Shown here: positions 1 through 5,862 of the stretch, in pieces
Layout of the letters: each line of letters begins with the position of its first letter
Numbering within the stretch: position 1 is the stretch's first letter
Assembly (NCBI GenBank): GCA_043758025.1
Contig: JAYVOH010000226.1
Coordinates: 1-25,454 of the forward strand
Direction of reading: 5' to 3'
Length of the DNA stretch: 25,454 nucleotides
Source: VFKE01 sp043758025
Lineage (GTDB): Bacteria; Verrucomicrobiota; Verrucomicrobiia; Verrucomicrobiales; Verrucomicrobiaceae
Made by a program: the position numbers and the translations under genes
Notes under the pieces: model-generated
Database searches by the model: none
Told to the model about the DNA's origin: nothing
Seen by the model: only the letters and a program-made list of their open reading frames with translations

Positions 1-2
1 GC

Positions 3-101
3 TGTCCACAAGGCCATGCAATTTATCCTGCTGAATATGCGGACCCCATGCTTGGAGTCTGTAATTCAGTAAAGGAACAACTCAGAAAGAAATACCCCTA
101 A
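3..101 (+). CDS. C-terminal end of an unknown protein (cut by window edge)
   Basis: An open frame enters from the left edge and ends at a TAA after 32 codons. The peptide ends in a charged tail (EQLRKKYP) and contains the stretch CPQGHAIYPAEYADP, which reads like real protein. It converges with the minus-strand gene that follows. The family cannot be recognised from this fragment. Frame 1 of the same stretch is also open, so the frame choice rests only on composition. Confidence 0.4.
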   Translation, partial: CPQGHAIYPAEYADPMLGVCNSVKEQLRKKYP

Positions 102-116
102 TCCACCTATGGCCAG

Positions 117-707
117 TCATTTCGTCCATGAAAAAGTATCCCAGCCAGTCTTCAGCTCGAACGGCTCAGTGAGCGTCGTTTGGCTGAACTCTTGTGCAAT
201 TTGATCCGAAACAGCAATATCTAGTCTGGCCATAAATGCGATGACGACTTGAATCAGCCAATCGATATATTGAGGTTCCAAGAAGAACCTTTTGCCAATG
301 TTGTGATTAAAGCGGGCGAGGGTGCCTCCCGTGACCGGGTTTTTCACCCCGGGAGGAACTATCATAATCTGTGTGCCGTCTGCGCTGCTATGCGCGACAA
401 ACTTGTTCCGCAGGTCAATCAATCTCTTGTGGCGCGTGTTCATCTCATCGTCCGGGAAGTCGGGGTAATTCGGGAAGTCGCACTGAATTCCCCCCACTTT
501 ATGGTTCTCGAAGAAAGGGCGACCGTATGACAGGGCCATTATGAAAACGAAGTATTCTGCAAAAGGGGAGTCGCTCATTGTCTTGTAGTAATCGTAAGCC
601 TCTATCGCCAGCGCCACATCTGTTCGCGCGGATACCAGCCGAAGTAGCTTAGTAGAACCGGGGATTGTATTCGGGTGCATGCTCAATATCTCGACCCGCA
701 CGGGCAT
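117..707 (-). CDS. Hypothetical protein with a HEPN-like R-x5-H motif
   Basis: The protein has about 196 residues from the first ATG at 707. A GTG at 725 would add six residues. I do not recognise the family by name. The middle contains LRNKFVAH, which fits the R-x4-6-H motif of HEPN-fold RNases and of AbiU2-like proteins. A hydrophobic, aromatic helix-like stretch (EYFVFIMALSYG) precedes it and a predicted helix (YIDWLIQVVIAFMARL) follows. This arrangement suits an all-helical fold, but one motif is weak evidence and no nuclease function is claimed. It lies directly downstream of the RloAB pair on the same strand, separated by about 200 bp that hold a pseudogene fragment. It could be part of the same defence island. 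Confidence 0.6.
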   Translation of the reverse strand: MPVRVEILSMHPNTIPGSTKLLRLVSARTDVALAIEAYDYYKTMSDSPFAEYFVFIMALSYGRPFFENHKVGGIQCDFPNYPDFPDDEMNTRHKRLIDLRNKFVAHSSADGTQIMIVPPGVKNPVTGGTLARFNHNIGKRFFLEPQYIDWLIQVVIAFMARLDIAVSDQIAQEFSQTTLTEPFELKTGWDTFSWTK

Positions 708-805
708 TTTGCAATGGACTGACACACCACGGGCCGAACCCAGCGACTCTTGACCTACTTGTCAGGGCTCGGTCCTTGTTTTGATACAATATTTTCGGAG
801 CACGC

Positions 806-911
806 TCAAATCAGACGCACGTAATACTTTCCCGGTAACGGCTTGATGACGCGCTTCATTTCGAGTTTCATCAAGGTGGCGTTGACGGTGGGATAATAGA
901 ATTGAGGGAGG
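806..911 (-). pseudogene. DprA-like C-terminal winged-helix fragment, copy 1
   Basis: Downstream of rloB, in another frame, the minus strand reads about 35 codons ending at TGA (806-808). They include VNATLMKLEMKRVIKPLPGK followed by YYVRLI. This matches the end of the DNA-processing protein DprA, whose C-terminal winged helix closes with an LPGK-Y-x-R signature. No start codon or upstream domain is present, so this is a gene fragment. A second, more decayed copy lies at 3012-3161 in the same orientation, so the two copies bracket rloAB. The family name is inferred from this short motif. Confidence 0.5.
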
Positions 912-1589
912 TCATGCGGCGGGATCCGGAATAGTGATCCGCAAATGTTCGCGTGTCGCCTCGTTCATGCTGACGACTAATAGATCCATTTCGGTTACAG
1001 GAGTAGTGGCACCGGTTTTTTGATGGTCGGCGCGGACCCTCCGTGCGTGCGTGACGGCCGTGGGAACTTTCTCCGGTATCAATAAATCGGTCGGGACATG
1101 CTTGTCATATTCAGGATGAAATTCCCGCAGCCGCCTTTTCACGGCTTCATAGTTCGCAAAGGTCGCCGTGGTGTAGGTTTCATGCAGCACGAGCCAATAC
1201 TCGAAGCAGGGATGGGATAGTGCAACAGACACGCCGGTGGCCTTGGCCCGGTCCACAGCACGGGCAAGGTTCTCACGCCTGGGCGGCCCCTCGCCATCAA
1301 AGACACACCACACTTCGTCGTAGGCCACTGTTTTACCTTTGCGTGCGGCCTTCTGACGAGCCTTCCTTAGTTTCAATGCGTGATCCACAATGTTCACGGG
1401 ATCGGTCGCTCCACCATGCACGATTTCCACGTCGGTGCTGTGCAGTCGCAGATGATTTCGCAACGCGACCAGATATTGCGGCTCGGTGACCACGCCTTCG
1501 CTCACGATCAGAATAGTTTTCCCGCTGTTCGCCTCACGAGGACGGCGGCGGTGATAATCGCGTGCATCGCGGTCAAAATGGGAACTCAT
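912..1589 (-). CDS. rloB: RloB-like protein (TOPRIM-type effector, defence-associated)
   Basis: The protein has 225 residues, the usual length for the RloB family. Three family signatures are visible. Residues 26-40 read ILIVSEGVVTEPQYL, the N-terminal strand followed by the Glu-Gly/TEP motif. Residues 93-100 read VWCVFDGE, the acidic FDxD/E motif. Residues 125-136 read SHPCFEYWLVLH, the very conserved SxPCFExWLLLH block. The acidic residues E31, D98 and E100 would form a TOPRIM-like metal site; the family more often has FDRD here. The start codon overlaps the rloA stop by four bases (ATGA, 1586-1589), so the pair is translationally coupled. RloA/RloB pairs were first named as ORFs linked to type I restriction loci, and they resemble other ATPase-plus-TOPRIM defence pairs. 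An anti-phage role is inferred from that; no restriction genes are visible here. Confidence 0.85.
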   Translation of the reverse strand: MSSHFDRDARDYHRRRPREANSGKTILIVSEGVVTEPQYLVALRNHLRLHSTDVEIVHGGATDPVNIVDHALKLRKARQKAARKGKTVAYDEVWCVFDGEGPPRRENLARAVDRAKATGVSVALSHPCFEYWLVLHETYTTATFANYEAVKRRLREFHPEYDKHVPTDLLIPEKVPTAVTHARRVRADHQKTGATTPVTEMDLLVVSMNEATREHLRITIPDPAA

Positions 1590-2881
1590 GGGGCGAGGAG
1601 GAGTCCTTCCGGAATGTAGGGCAAGCCACCGTAGCGACCCGCCAGGTAGCCCTTCTCCAGCGACTCGCTGTCGCGCGGCTTATAATCCGTGAGTGGGTAA
1701 AGGCTGGAAGCTCCGTCCTTCCCCTTTTCGGTGAACCAGATTTGGTCTCGGCGTAGAATATCGTTGTCCAGAAGTGTCGGATTGTGAGTCGTGAAAATCA
1801 CCTGGGCACCCTTTGGGTTGTTCTTCGGGCAGAAGAGCAGGTTGAGAAATGCCTTCACCAGTAATGGATGAAGACTGCTCTCGAGTTCATCAATAAAAAC
1901 CGTGTAGCCGTTCTCCAGGATGTCCAGCCACGGACCGGCAAGGGCAAAGAAGCGCCGGGTTCCGACTGACTCCTCGCTCATCTCAAACGCCACTGGCTCC
2001 ATCCCGCTCGCCCGGTGTTTGAGCTGGACGACCGCGTTGACTAATTGATCCAGCTTCTTTTCCCGCTCCAAACGGCTCACTTCGGCGGCCGTGAAGTGCT
2101 CGACAATTAGATCCCGGGAGACCGGCTGCTCTTCGACCACGGCATCCACGACACCGAGGTCAGCCACCTTGAGCATTTCCACGACCCGTTTGAATGTATC
2201 CGGCTTTTTCTTCAGAAGGCCTGCGGTGAAACCGAAACCGAATTGCACATCGGCATCCAGATTCATGAATCGAAACTGATTCTTGAACCACTGATATACC
2301 GTGGTGAGTTGCTGGTGATTCCACTGTGCGCCGGTGGACAAGAAAAGAGCATTCTCCCGAGTCCTATCCCGCAGCGCCATGTCATGTCGGAAATGCTCCG
2401 TGGGTTCGGTCCATTCATAGGCATTGCCGTTCCATTTCCGCTCGAACCATCGCTGGGCCTTTTTCTTCGGGTAGGCCACCAGAATCTCATGCACGACGCG
2501 CTCCCGGGTCGCGGCGAACGCGTATTGATGGCGGATGCCGTCAATAATCATGGTCATCTCGAATTCTGTCGGTTCTTCGGCGGAACCCGGTGCTAGAGCA
2601 AACGGAACGACACCCGTCGGATCGCCGGGCTTCAGATCGGCGGCGGACTTATTGACAAAATCTACCATGAAAGCAGCCGCCTGAAGCACATTGCTCTTGC
2701 CGGACGCATTCGCGCCATATAAGGCCACGGCCTTTAACAAGCTCGTCTTCTCGAAACCGGGCACTTCCCTTAATGGGATCAGGTGGCTCTTCAAGCTCTT
2801 GTCGTAGTTGCTGGCCACGAAACTGAGTGCCTGTTCCTTGTAAAAGGAACGGAAATTCTTAAAGCGAAATTCGACGAGCAT
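1586..2881 (-). CDS. rloA: RloA-like AAA/ABC-type ATPase
   Basis: The protein has 431 residues and starts with MLVEFRFKNFRSF, the typical opening of AAA_15/AAA_21 ATPases of the SMC/OLD-like class. The Walker A motif is GANASGKSN (residues 56-64). A signature-like SVGTRRF lies at about 305-311. Walker B is TVFIDE (327-332), followed by the D-loop-like LESSLHP. The His-switch region is TTHNP (364-368). The central part (about 130-290) is helical and charged and would carry the sensor or coiled-coil insertion. All nucleotide-binding motifs are intact, so it should be an active ATPase. It is the first gene of a two-gene unit with rloB, and in such pairs the ATPase is thought to sense or gate the effector. 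No clear promoter or Shine-Dalgarno sequence precedes the ATG. Confidence 0.85.
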   Translation of the reverse strand: MLVEFRFKNFRSFYKEQALSFVASNYDKSLKSHLIPLREVPGFEKTSLLKAVALYGANASGKSNVLQAAAFMVDFVNKSAADLKPGDPTGVVPFALAPGSAEEPTEFEMTMIIDGIRHQYAFAATRERVVHEILVAYPKKKAQRWFERKWNGNAYEWTEPTEHFRHDMALRDRTRENALFLSTGAQWNHQQLTTVYQWFKNQFRFMNLDADVQFGFGFTAGLLKKKPDTFKRVVEMLKVADLGVVDAVVEEQPVSRDLIVEHFTAAEVSRLEREKKLDQLVNAVVQLKHRASGMEPVAFEMSEESVGTRRFFALAGPWLDILENGYTVFIDELESSLHPLLVKAFLNLLFCPKNNPKGAQVIFTTHNPTLLDNDILRRDQIWFTEKGKDGASSLYPLTDYKPRDSESLEKGYLAGRYGGLPYIPEGLLLAP

Positions 2882-3011
2882 GGAGGTAATCTAGTCAATG
2901 GGACGCGACAAAGCCACTTTATTTCAAAAAATCTGCAATAAATCTCACTTTTTGTGCTTTTACCCAAATTCAGGTGCCGGTTGTTGTCCCAGCCTCCGGT
3001 ATCAACCTCTC

Positions 3012-3161
3012 TTACTTGCCGGGCAGGGGCTTGATGACGCGTTACATTTGTAACTTCATCAGCGTGGTGTTGACCTTGGATGAAGGCAACCCGTCGCGGA
3101 GGGTGATTTTGTTCACGTGGAGTTCCTCGCTGCCGCCAACCGCATTGATGATCGAGTCTCC
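3012..3161 (-). pseudogene. DprA-like C-terminal winged-helix fragment, copy 2 (in-frame stop)
   Basis: The minus strand reads DSIINAVGGSEELHVNKI, then TLRDGLPSSKVNTTLMKLQM, an in-frame TAA at 3042-3044, RVIKPLPGK and a final TAA at 3012-3014. The order helix, GLPSSKVNTTLMKL, PLPGK follows the C-terminal winged helix of DprA. The frame is closed upstream by TGA at 3162-3164, so only this domain survives. At DNA level the block from about 3029 to 3074 closely resembles 840-885 (shared words GCTTGATGACGCG and GTTGAC). It lies upstream of rloA, while copy 1 lies downstream of rloB. Confidence 0.5.
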
Positions 3162-3441
3162 TCACGTCGGCTGCTTCAAGTTTCCAGTCTTTAAATAAAG
3201 CCGTGACCGGTGATGAGAGGAGCGGCACCACCGTCTGCCTCGCCACCGTCCGCACTCGATAACTGAGAAGAAAAAAAGCTCGCTGGCACTTGCTGGAAAA
3301 TGCTTTGACTGGCACTGTGCGAGCAGGCACTATAATCATATCAAATGCGGCGGATTTTTGATTTTCCAGACATAATCCGACACGTCATTTTCGCAGATTT
3401 TGGCAACGCCCTCTCTCCATTAATCAAGCCATCACCACACC
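3162..3441. other. Intergenic stretch between the rloAB side and the Panacea pair
   Basis: This stretch has no convincing gene. It becomes AT-rich towards 3320-3400 and contains two near-repeats of the word CTGGCACT (around 3284 and 3309) and a TATAAT hexamer at 3331. A 182-codon minus-strand reading frame (2791-3339) crosses it, but that frame runs into rloA in another phase and through the decayed fragment, so it is not a gene. Confidence 0.5.
3305..3336 (+). promoter_or_regulatory. Possible promoter for the Panacea toxin-antitoxin pair
   Basis: A perfect TATAAT lies at 3331-3336 and a TTGACT at 3305-3310. The spacer is 20 bases, longer than the usual 16-18, so the -35 assignment is doubtful. 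The box would give a leader of about 100 bases before the ATG at 3442. Confidence 0.3.
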
Positions 3442-3924
3442 ATGCACAGCCGGAAGCTTGAAGAATTGATCGTTCATCTGGGGTCTCACCCAGATGTGGT
3501 GAATCTCGGCCTGACGAAGCTTTTGAAGCTCATTTATTTCGTGGATGCAAAGGCAGTGCGGGAATGGGGCGAGGCAGTGACGATATCGGAGTTCATCAAG
3601 TATGAACACGGCCCGGTGCCCAGCCGAGGGGAGAAGCACCTGCGCCAGCTCGTCCGCAAGGGAGATGTGACCACCACCCCGCGGACGGTGGGCGGCAAAA
3701 TCTTGAACGAGGTTAAATCCACGCGGAAGCCGGATCTGAGCGTCTTTTCAAAGCAAGAGCTGTCCCTGATCAATGAGGTCTGCCGGGAACTGGGGCGAAA
3801 GACCGCAGCCGTGTTGTCCGACATGAGCCACGATGAGCCTGCCTGGCATTATGCCGGGATCATGGGCAAGCTCTCGCCGGAGTTGATGGCCTATGGTCAT
3901 ACGGAAGACCCCGACGGACTGTGA
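3442..3924 (+). CDS. Panacea-domain (DUF4065/SocA-like) antitoxin
   Basis: The protein has 160 residues. Residues 23-60 show the Panacea signature: a KLLKLIYFVDAKAV helix, then ITISEF-type strands and KYEHGPVP. Family members have KLLYFxD followed by YGPVP. Panacea domains occur as hyperpromiscuous antitoxins paired with many unrelated toxins, and related SocA acts as a proteolytic adaptor. The C-terminal part (about 100-150) is helical and ends with the common DEPAWHYA-like block. A RelE-like gene overlaps its 3' end by 32 bases, so the pair reads as one operon with the antitoxin first. Neutralisation of that neighbour is inferred from family and context. Confidence 0.8.
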   Translation: MHSRKLEELIVHLGSHPDVVNLGLTKLLKLIYFVDAKAVREWGEAVTISEFIKYEHGPVPSRGEKHLRQLVRKGDVTTTPRTVGGKILNEVKSTRKPDLSVFSKQELSLINEVCRELGRKTAAVLSDMSHDEPAWHYAGIMGKLSPELMAYGHTEDPDGL

Positions 3925-4294
3925 GGCAGGAAATGTCCGGTTTCATTGCTCAAAGCGCGTGCGGCACTCCGGTAAGAAGTCGAACCATCGCGTGCTGGAA
4001 AGCTGTCCGACCGTGCTGCAAGTGCTGCGGCTGAATCCATTCTTCGGACTGTCCATTCCTCGCTTCCATGACCTGCGGAAGATGCGGCTGCGGGCACCGG
4101 GCCTGAATGTTGGCAAGAAAGGCGGCTACCGCCTGATCTACCGCGCCATTGAGATGGATGAGGCCGTCTATGTGATGTTTCTGGCAGCGTATTTCAAAGG
4201 CGACTGCGAGGACTTGCCCCACAACGAATACAAGGTGCTGGCCGCCGAAGCTGAATCCATTCTGTCCCAACCCATGCTCTATGATTGGGATTGA
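3893..4294 (+). CDS. RelE/ParE-like toxin partner of the Panacea antitoxin
   Basis: The frame starts at an ATG inside the antitoxin gene and gives 133 residues. The recognisable part begins near residue 15 (VRFHCSKR). It continues with a helix (HRVLESCPTVLQVLRLNPF) and then the RelE-superfamily core FHDLRKMRLRAPG, KGGYRLIYR and VMFLAAYFKGDCEDLP. The order R-K-x-R, GGYRLIY, strand, then K-x-E-D-L matches mRNA-interferase-type toxins of the RelE/HigB group. The first 14 residues do not look conserved; no other ATG lies in frame before the core, and the next possible start is a GTG at 3959. The toxin activity is inferred. A small frameshift near the N-terminus cannot be excluded because the residues around 20-27 are unusual for the family. 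Confidence 0.65.
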   Translation: MVIRKTPTDCEAGNVRFHCSKRVRHSGKKSNHRVLESCPTVLQVLRLNPFFGLSIPRFHDLRKMRLRAPGLNVGKKGGYRLIYRAIEMDEAVYVMFLAAYFKGDCEDLPHNEYKVLAAEAESILSQPMLYDWD

Positions 4295-4314
4295 CTGGGC
4301 CTTGCCCGCAAACA

Positions 4315-4469
4315 TTGCTCAAACTAAAAGCGAGGAACGAGATCGCGACAGCGGCATGATCGTGCCCGTTGCCCTGAATCGGGCAGTGGTTCGGCGTGCG
4401 GCAAATCGCTGTGTGTATTGTGGATTGCCAATCACTGCGGCAGGTGATCCGGGGACGTCAGGGCAATGA
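4315..4469 (+). pseudogene. Remnant of a small-ORF/HNH endonuclease junction, copy 1
   Basis: Bases 4315-4359 encode the last 14 codons of a small protein (LLKLKARNEIATAA, stop TGA). They overlap by ATGA with an HNH-type start at 4356 that reads MIVPVALNRAVVRRAANRCV followed by YCGLPI. HNH endonucleases of this type open with an arginine-rich helix, then C-x-YCGLP, then the His-containing core. Here the frame diverges after YCGLPI and stops at 4467-4469, so the catalytic part is missing. The same junction recurs at 5691-5827, exactly 1376 bases downstream. The fragment begins 21 bases after the toxin gene and overlaps the 3' end of vapC. Confidence 0.6.
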
Positions 4470-4841
4470 CAGCAGCTTCAACCCATGCGGCACGAAGGGG
4501 GCGAAGTCTTCCGGGTTGACGGTGGCCAGCTCCGCTCCGGCAAGGATGGCGGTGGCGGCGATCATGGTGTCGAGACGATTACGGCGCTTGCTGCCCGTTT
4601 GGAAAAACAACTGTCCCGCCAATACGGCAGCGGCTTCATCAAAGGGGCGAATGCCGCCTTGGAGAATTTGCCGCATTAACCGTTCCGTATGAACATCCAG
4701 TGGACGGGATCGAAACTCTGTCCAAGCACACGCCGATGCGTAGAGGGGCCGCTGCAAGGACAAGACTTTTTGAAATGTATGAACGTGCGGGTCATCCCGG
4801 TCAGAAGCTGCGATGAGCAAGTTGGTATCCAAGTGAATCAT
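4458..4841 (-). CDS. vapC: PIN-domain ribonuclease toxin, VapC type
   Basis: The protein has 127 residues, within the VapC range. The opening MIHLDTNLLIAASDRDDP is the classic PIN start with metal-binding D5. E42 (WTEFRSRP), D91 (RLDTMIAATA) and the N109/D112 pair (TVNPEDF) supply the remaining acidic and polar positions. PIN domains cut single-stranded RNA, often tRNA or rRNA, in a Mg2+-dependent manner. The start overlaps the stop of the upstream antitoxin by four bases (ATGA, 4838-4841), the typical coupled antitoxin-toxin order. All catalytic positions are intact. The last 12 bases overlap the HNH remnant on the opposite strand. Confidence 0.88.
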   Translation of the reverse strand: MIHLDTNLLIAASDRDDPHVHTFQKVLSLQRPLYASACAWTEFRSRPLDVHTERLMRQILQGGIRPFDEAAAVLAGQLFFQTGSKRRNRLDTMIAATAILAGAELATVNPEDFAPFVPHGLKLLSLP

Positions 4842-5203
4842 GCGCCTGTTCTGGTGGGAGATTGCCGACCCATGCGCCTCGCCAGTTCACGCTCCTCCTC
4901 AATTTGTGCGTCTGCATCTCGCTGAGCTGACAGTTCTCTCCGGAAAGACTCGCCCCAACCTGGAGGCACTTGGGGGTGCGCTGTGAGCCAAACAAAAGCC
5001 TCTATAGGAGATAATTGCGAGATTTCCTCCTCGGTGAGCATGGGCTTATCCAGAAGCGGTGGTTGCGGTTCCTTCTCGGCTGCTTCCAATGCCCGGCGCA
5101 GGGTCTCAGACTTGCTGGTGCCCCAGCGTTTCGTCAACCGCTCCCAGCGGGCGACGGTGGCGGGATCGAAGGCAACCGTGGTGCGGATTGTCATGGTGGC
5201 CAT
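4838..5203 (-). CDS. vapB: Ribbon-helix-helix antitoxin, VapB type
   Basis: The protein has 121 residues from ATG 5203 (MATMTIRTTVAFDPATVARW), or 118 from ATG 5194. The strand MTIRTTVAFD followed by two helices (PATVARWERLTKRW and SKSETLRRALEAAE) is a CopG/Arc-like RHH DNA-binding domain. The remaining 70 residues are acidic and proline-rich (PMLTEEEISQLSPIEAF), as expected for a tail that wraps the toxin. The frame stays open upstream to 5500, but that extension has no conserved sequence and crosses the promoter, so I reject it. The stop overlaps the vapC start. By family analogy it would repress its own promoter. Confidence 0.8.
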   Translation of the reverse strand: MATMTIRTTVAFDPATVARWERLTKRWGTSKSETLRRALEAAEKEPQPPLLDKPMLTEEEISQLSPIEAFVWLTAHPQVPPGWGESFRRELSAQRDADAQIEEERELARRMGRQSPTRTGA

Positions 5204-5212
5204 AATGATAGT

Positions 5213-5241
5213 ATGGTATGCGCATAACAACGTCGGGTCAA
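5213..5241 (-). promoter_or_regulatory. Sigma70-like promoter of vapBC
   Basis: On the minus strand TTGACC (5236-5241) is followed after exactly 17 bases by TACCAT (5213-5218). The expected transcription start near 5206 lies only a few bases before ATG 5203 and about a dozen before ATG 5194. The transcript would be leaderless or have a very short leader. An overlapping TACTAT five bases further on is a weaker alternative -10. Confidence 0.5.
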
Positions 5242-5295
5242 GAACGGGTGCCTCTAAAATAAAGTCACTGCCTCGCGCGTTATCACTTGTAAAGT

Positions 5296-5427
5296 TCAGA
5301 TCGGCCCGCCGCCAAGAATGAGCCGCAGCGCGGCCACAGCACCCACGACCAGATTGATAGTAATTCCGGGGCGGCGAGCCTTGCCAAACGCTTCGAGGTT
5401 CGCGCCCAGAAAAATCGCCATCACCAT
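5296..5427 (-). CDS. Possible 43-residue hydrophobic peptide or gene remnant
   Basis: The minus strand has an ATG at 5427 and a TGA at 5296-5298. The peptide begins MVMAIFLGANLEAFGKARRP and continues with a strongly hydrophobic segment (ITINLVVGAVAALRLILGGG), which looks like one membrane helix behind a basic patch. The frame is open a little further upstream without an ATG. It may be a decayed C-terminal piece of a membrane protein or a small membrane peptide. No family is recognised. It accounts for about half of the 307-base gap between vapB and the next gene; the rest shows only the vapBC promoter. Confidence 0.25.
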   Translation of the reverse strand: MVMAIFLGANLEAFGKARRPGITINLVVGAVAALRLILGGGPI

Positions 5428-5510
5428 AAGGATGGAAACAGCAGCATGCCCCGATTGGACTCCCCGAAATTGACTCGACGGGAAATGGATTTGGCACCAT
5501 TATTCACATC

Positions 5511-5735
5511 ATGACTCAGAGCATCCACCTCAAACTCAAGATGCCAGGCGATCTCCGCAAATTCCAGCTTCCTGCGGGAGTGCAGAGACGGCTGAGGGAG
5601 CTTTTGGACCGCCAGGATCAGGAGAAACGTCTCTCGGTGGCGGAGCGTCGTGAGGCGGAAGGTCTGGTAGATCTCGCGGAAATGCTCTCGCTGCTCAAAC
5701 TCAAGGCAGGAAACAAGATCGCGGCAGCGGCATGA
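5511..5735 (+). CDS. Small conserved protein usually paired with HNH endonucleases
   Basis: The protein has 74 residues and reads as strand, helix, helix: FQLPAGVQRRLRELLDRQDQ, then LSVAERREAEGLVDLAEMLS. I recognise the pattern LxPAERREAEGLVxLAExLSLL from small ORFs that sit directly upstream of HNH endonucleases in several environmental phyla; no function is established that I know of. Its stop overlaps the start of a truncated HNH gene by ATGA. It could be an antitoxin-like or regulatory partner, but that is speculation. The tail of a second copy lies at 4315-4359. Confidence 0.6.
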   Translation: MTQSIHLKLKMPGDLRKFQLPAGVQRRLRELLDRQDQEKRLSVAERREAEGLVDLAEMLSLLKLKAGNKIAAAA

Positions 5736-5815
5736 GCGTGCCCGTTGCCCTGCATCGGGCCACGGTTCGGCGTGCGGCAAATTGCTGCGAGTATTGCGGT
5801 CTTTCGCAAGCTGGG
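5691..5815 (+). repeat. Direct repeat partner of 4315-4439 flanking vapBC
   Basis: The two stretches share long near-identical words such as GTGCCCGTTGCCCTG and GTTCGGCGTGCGGCAAAT at a constant offset of 1376 bases. Similarity fades beyond the CGAGTATTGCGG / TGTGTATTGTGG segment. The vapBC pair lies entirely between the two copies, apart from a 12-base overlap of vapC with the extended reading frame of copy 1. Confidence 0.65.
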
Positions 5816-5827
5816 CAGGCGACGTGA
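5732..5827 (+). pseudogene. Truncated HNH endonuclease N-terminus, copy 2
   Basis: The frame opens MSVPVALHRATVRRAANCCE, followed by YCGLSQAGQAT, and then stops at TGA 5825-5827. Full-length members continue with the metal-binding HIEH-type core, which is absent, so the product cannot be an active nuclease. The start is coupled by ATGA to the 74-residue gene. The following sequence up to the sufS start shows no continuation in any frame that I can recognise. Confidence 0.65.
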
Positions 5828-5862
5828 GGAGACTCTACTTTCCCCTCGCAGCGCTGCCGAAG

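Noticed and set aside
3284..3325. A sigma54-type promoter suggested by repeated TGGCAC words
   Set aside because: The second element TTGC does not fall at the required distance from either TGGCAC.
2791..3339. A 182-codon minus-strand frame upstream of rloA
   Set aside because: It runs into rloA in another phase and passes through the decayed DprA-like tail out of frame. It has no recognisable domain.
5204..5500. N-terminal extension of the VapB frame by about 99 codons
   Set aside because: The extension crosses a well-formed promoter and contains no conserved sequence. The RHH strand starts at ATG 5203 or 5194.
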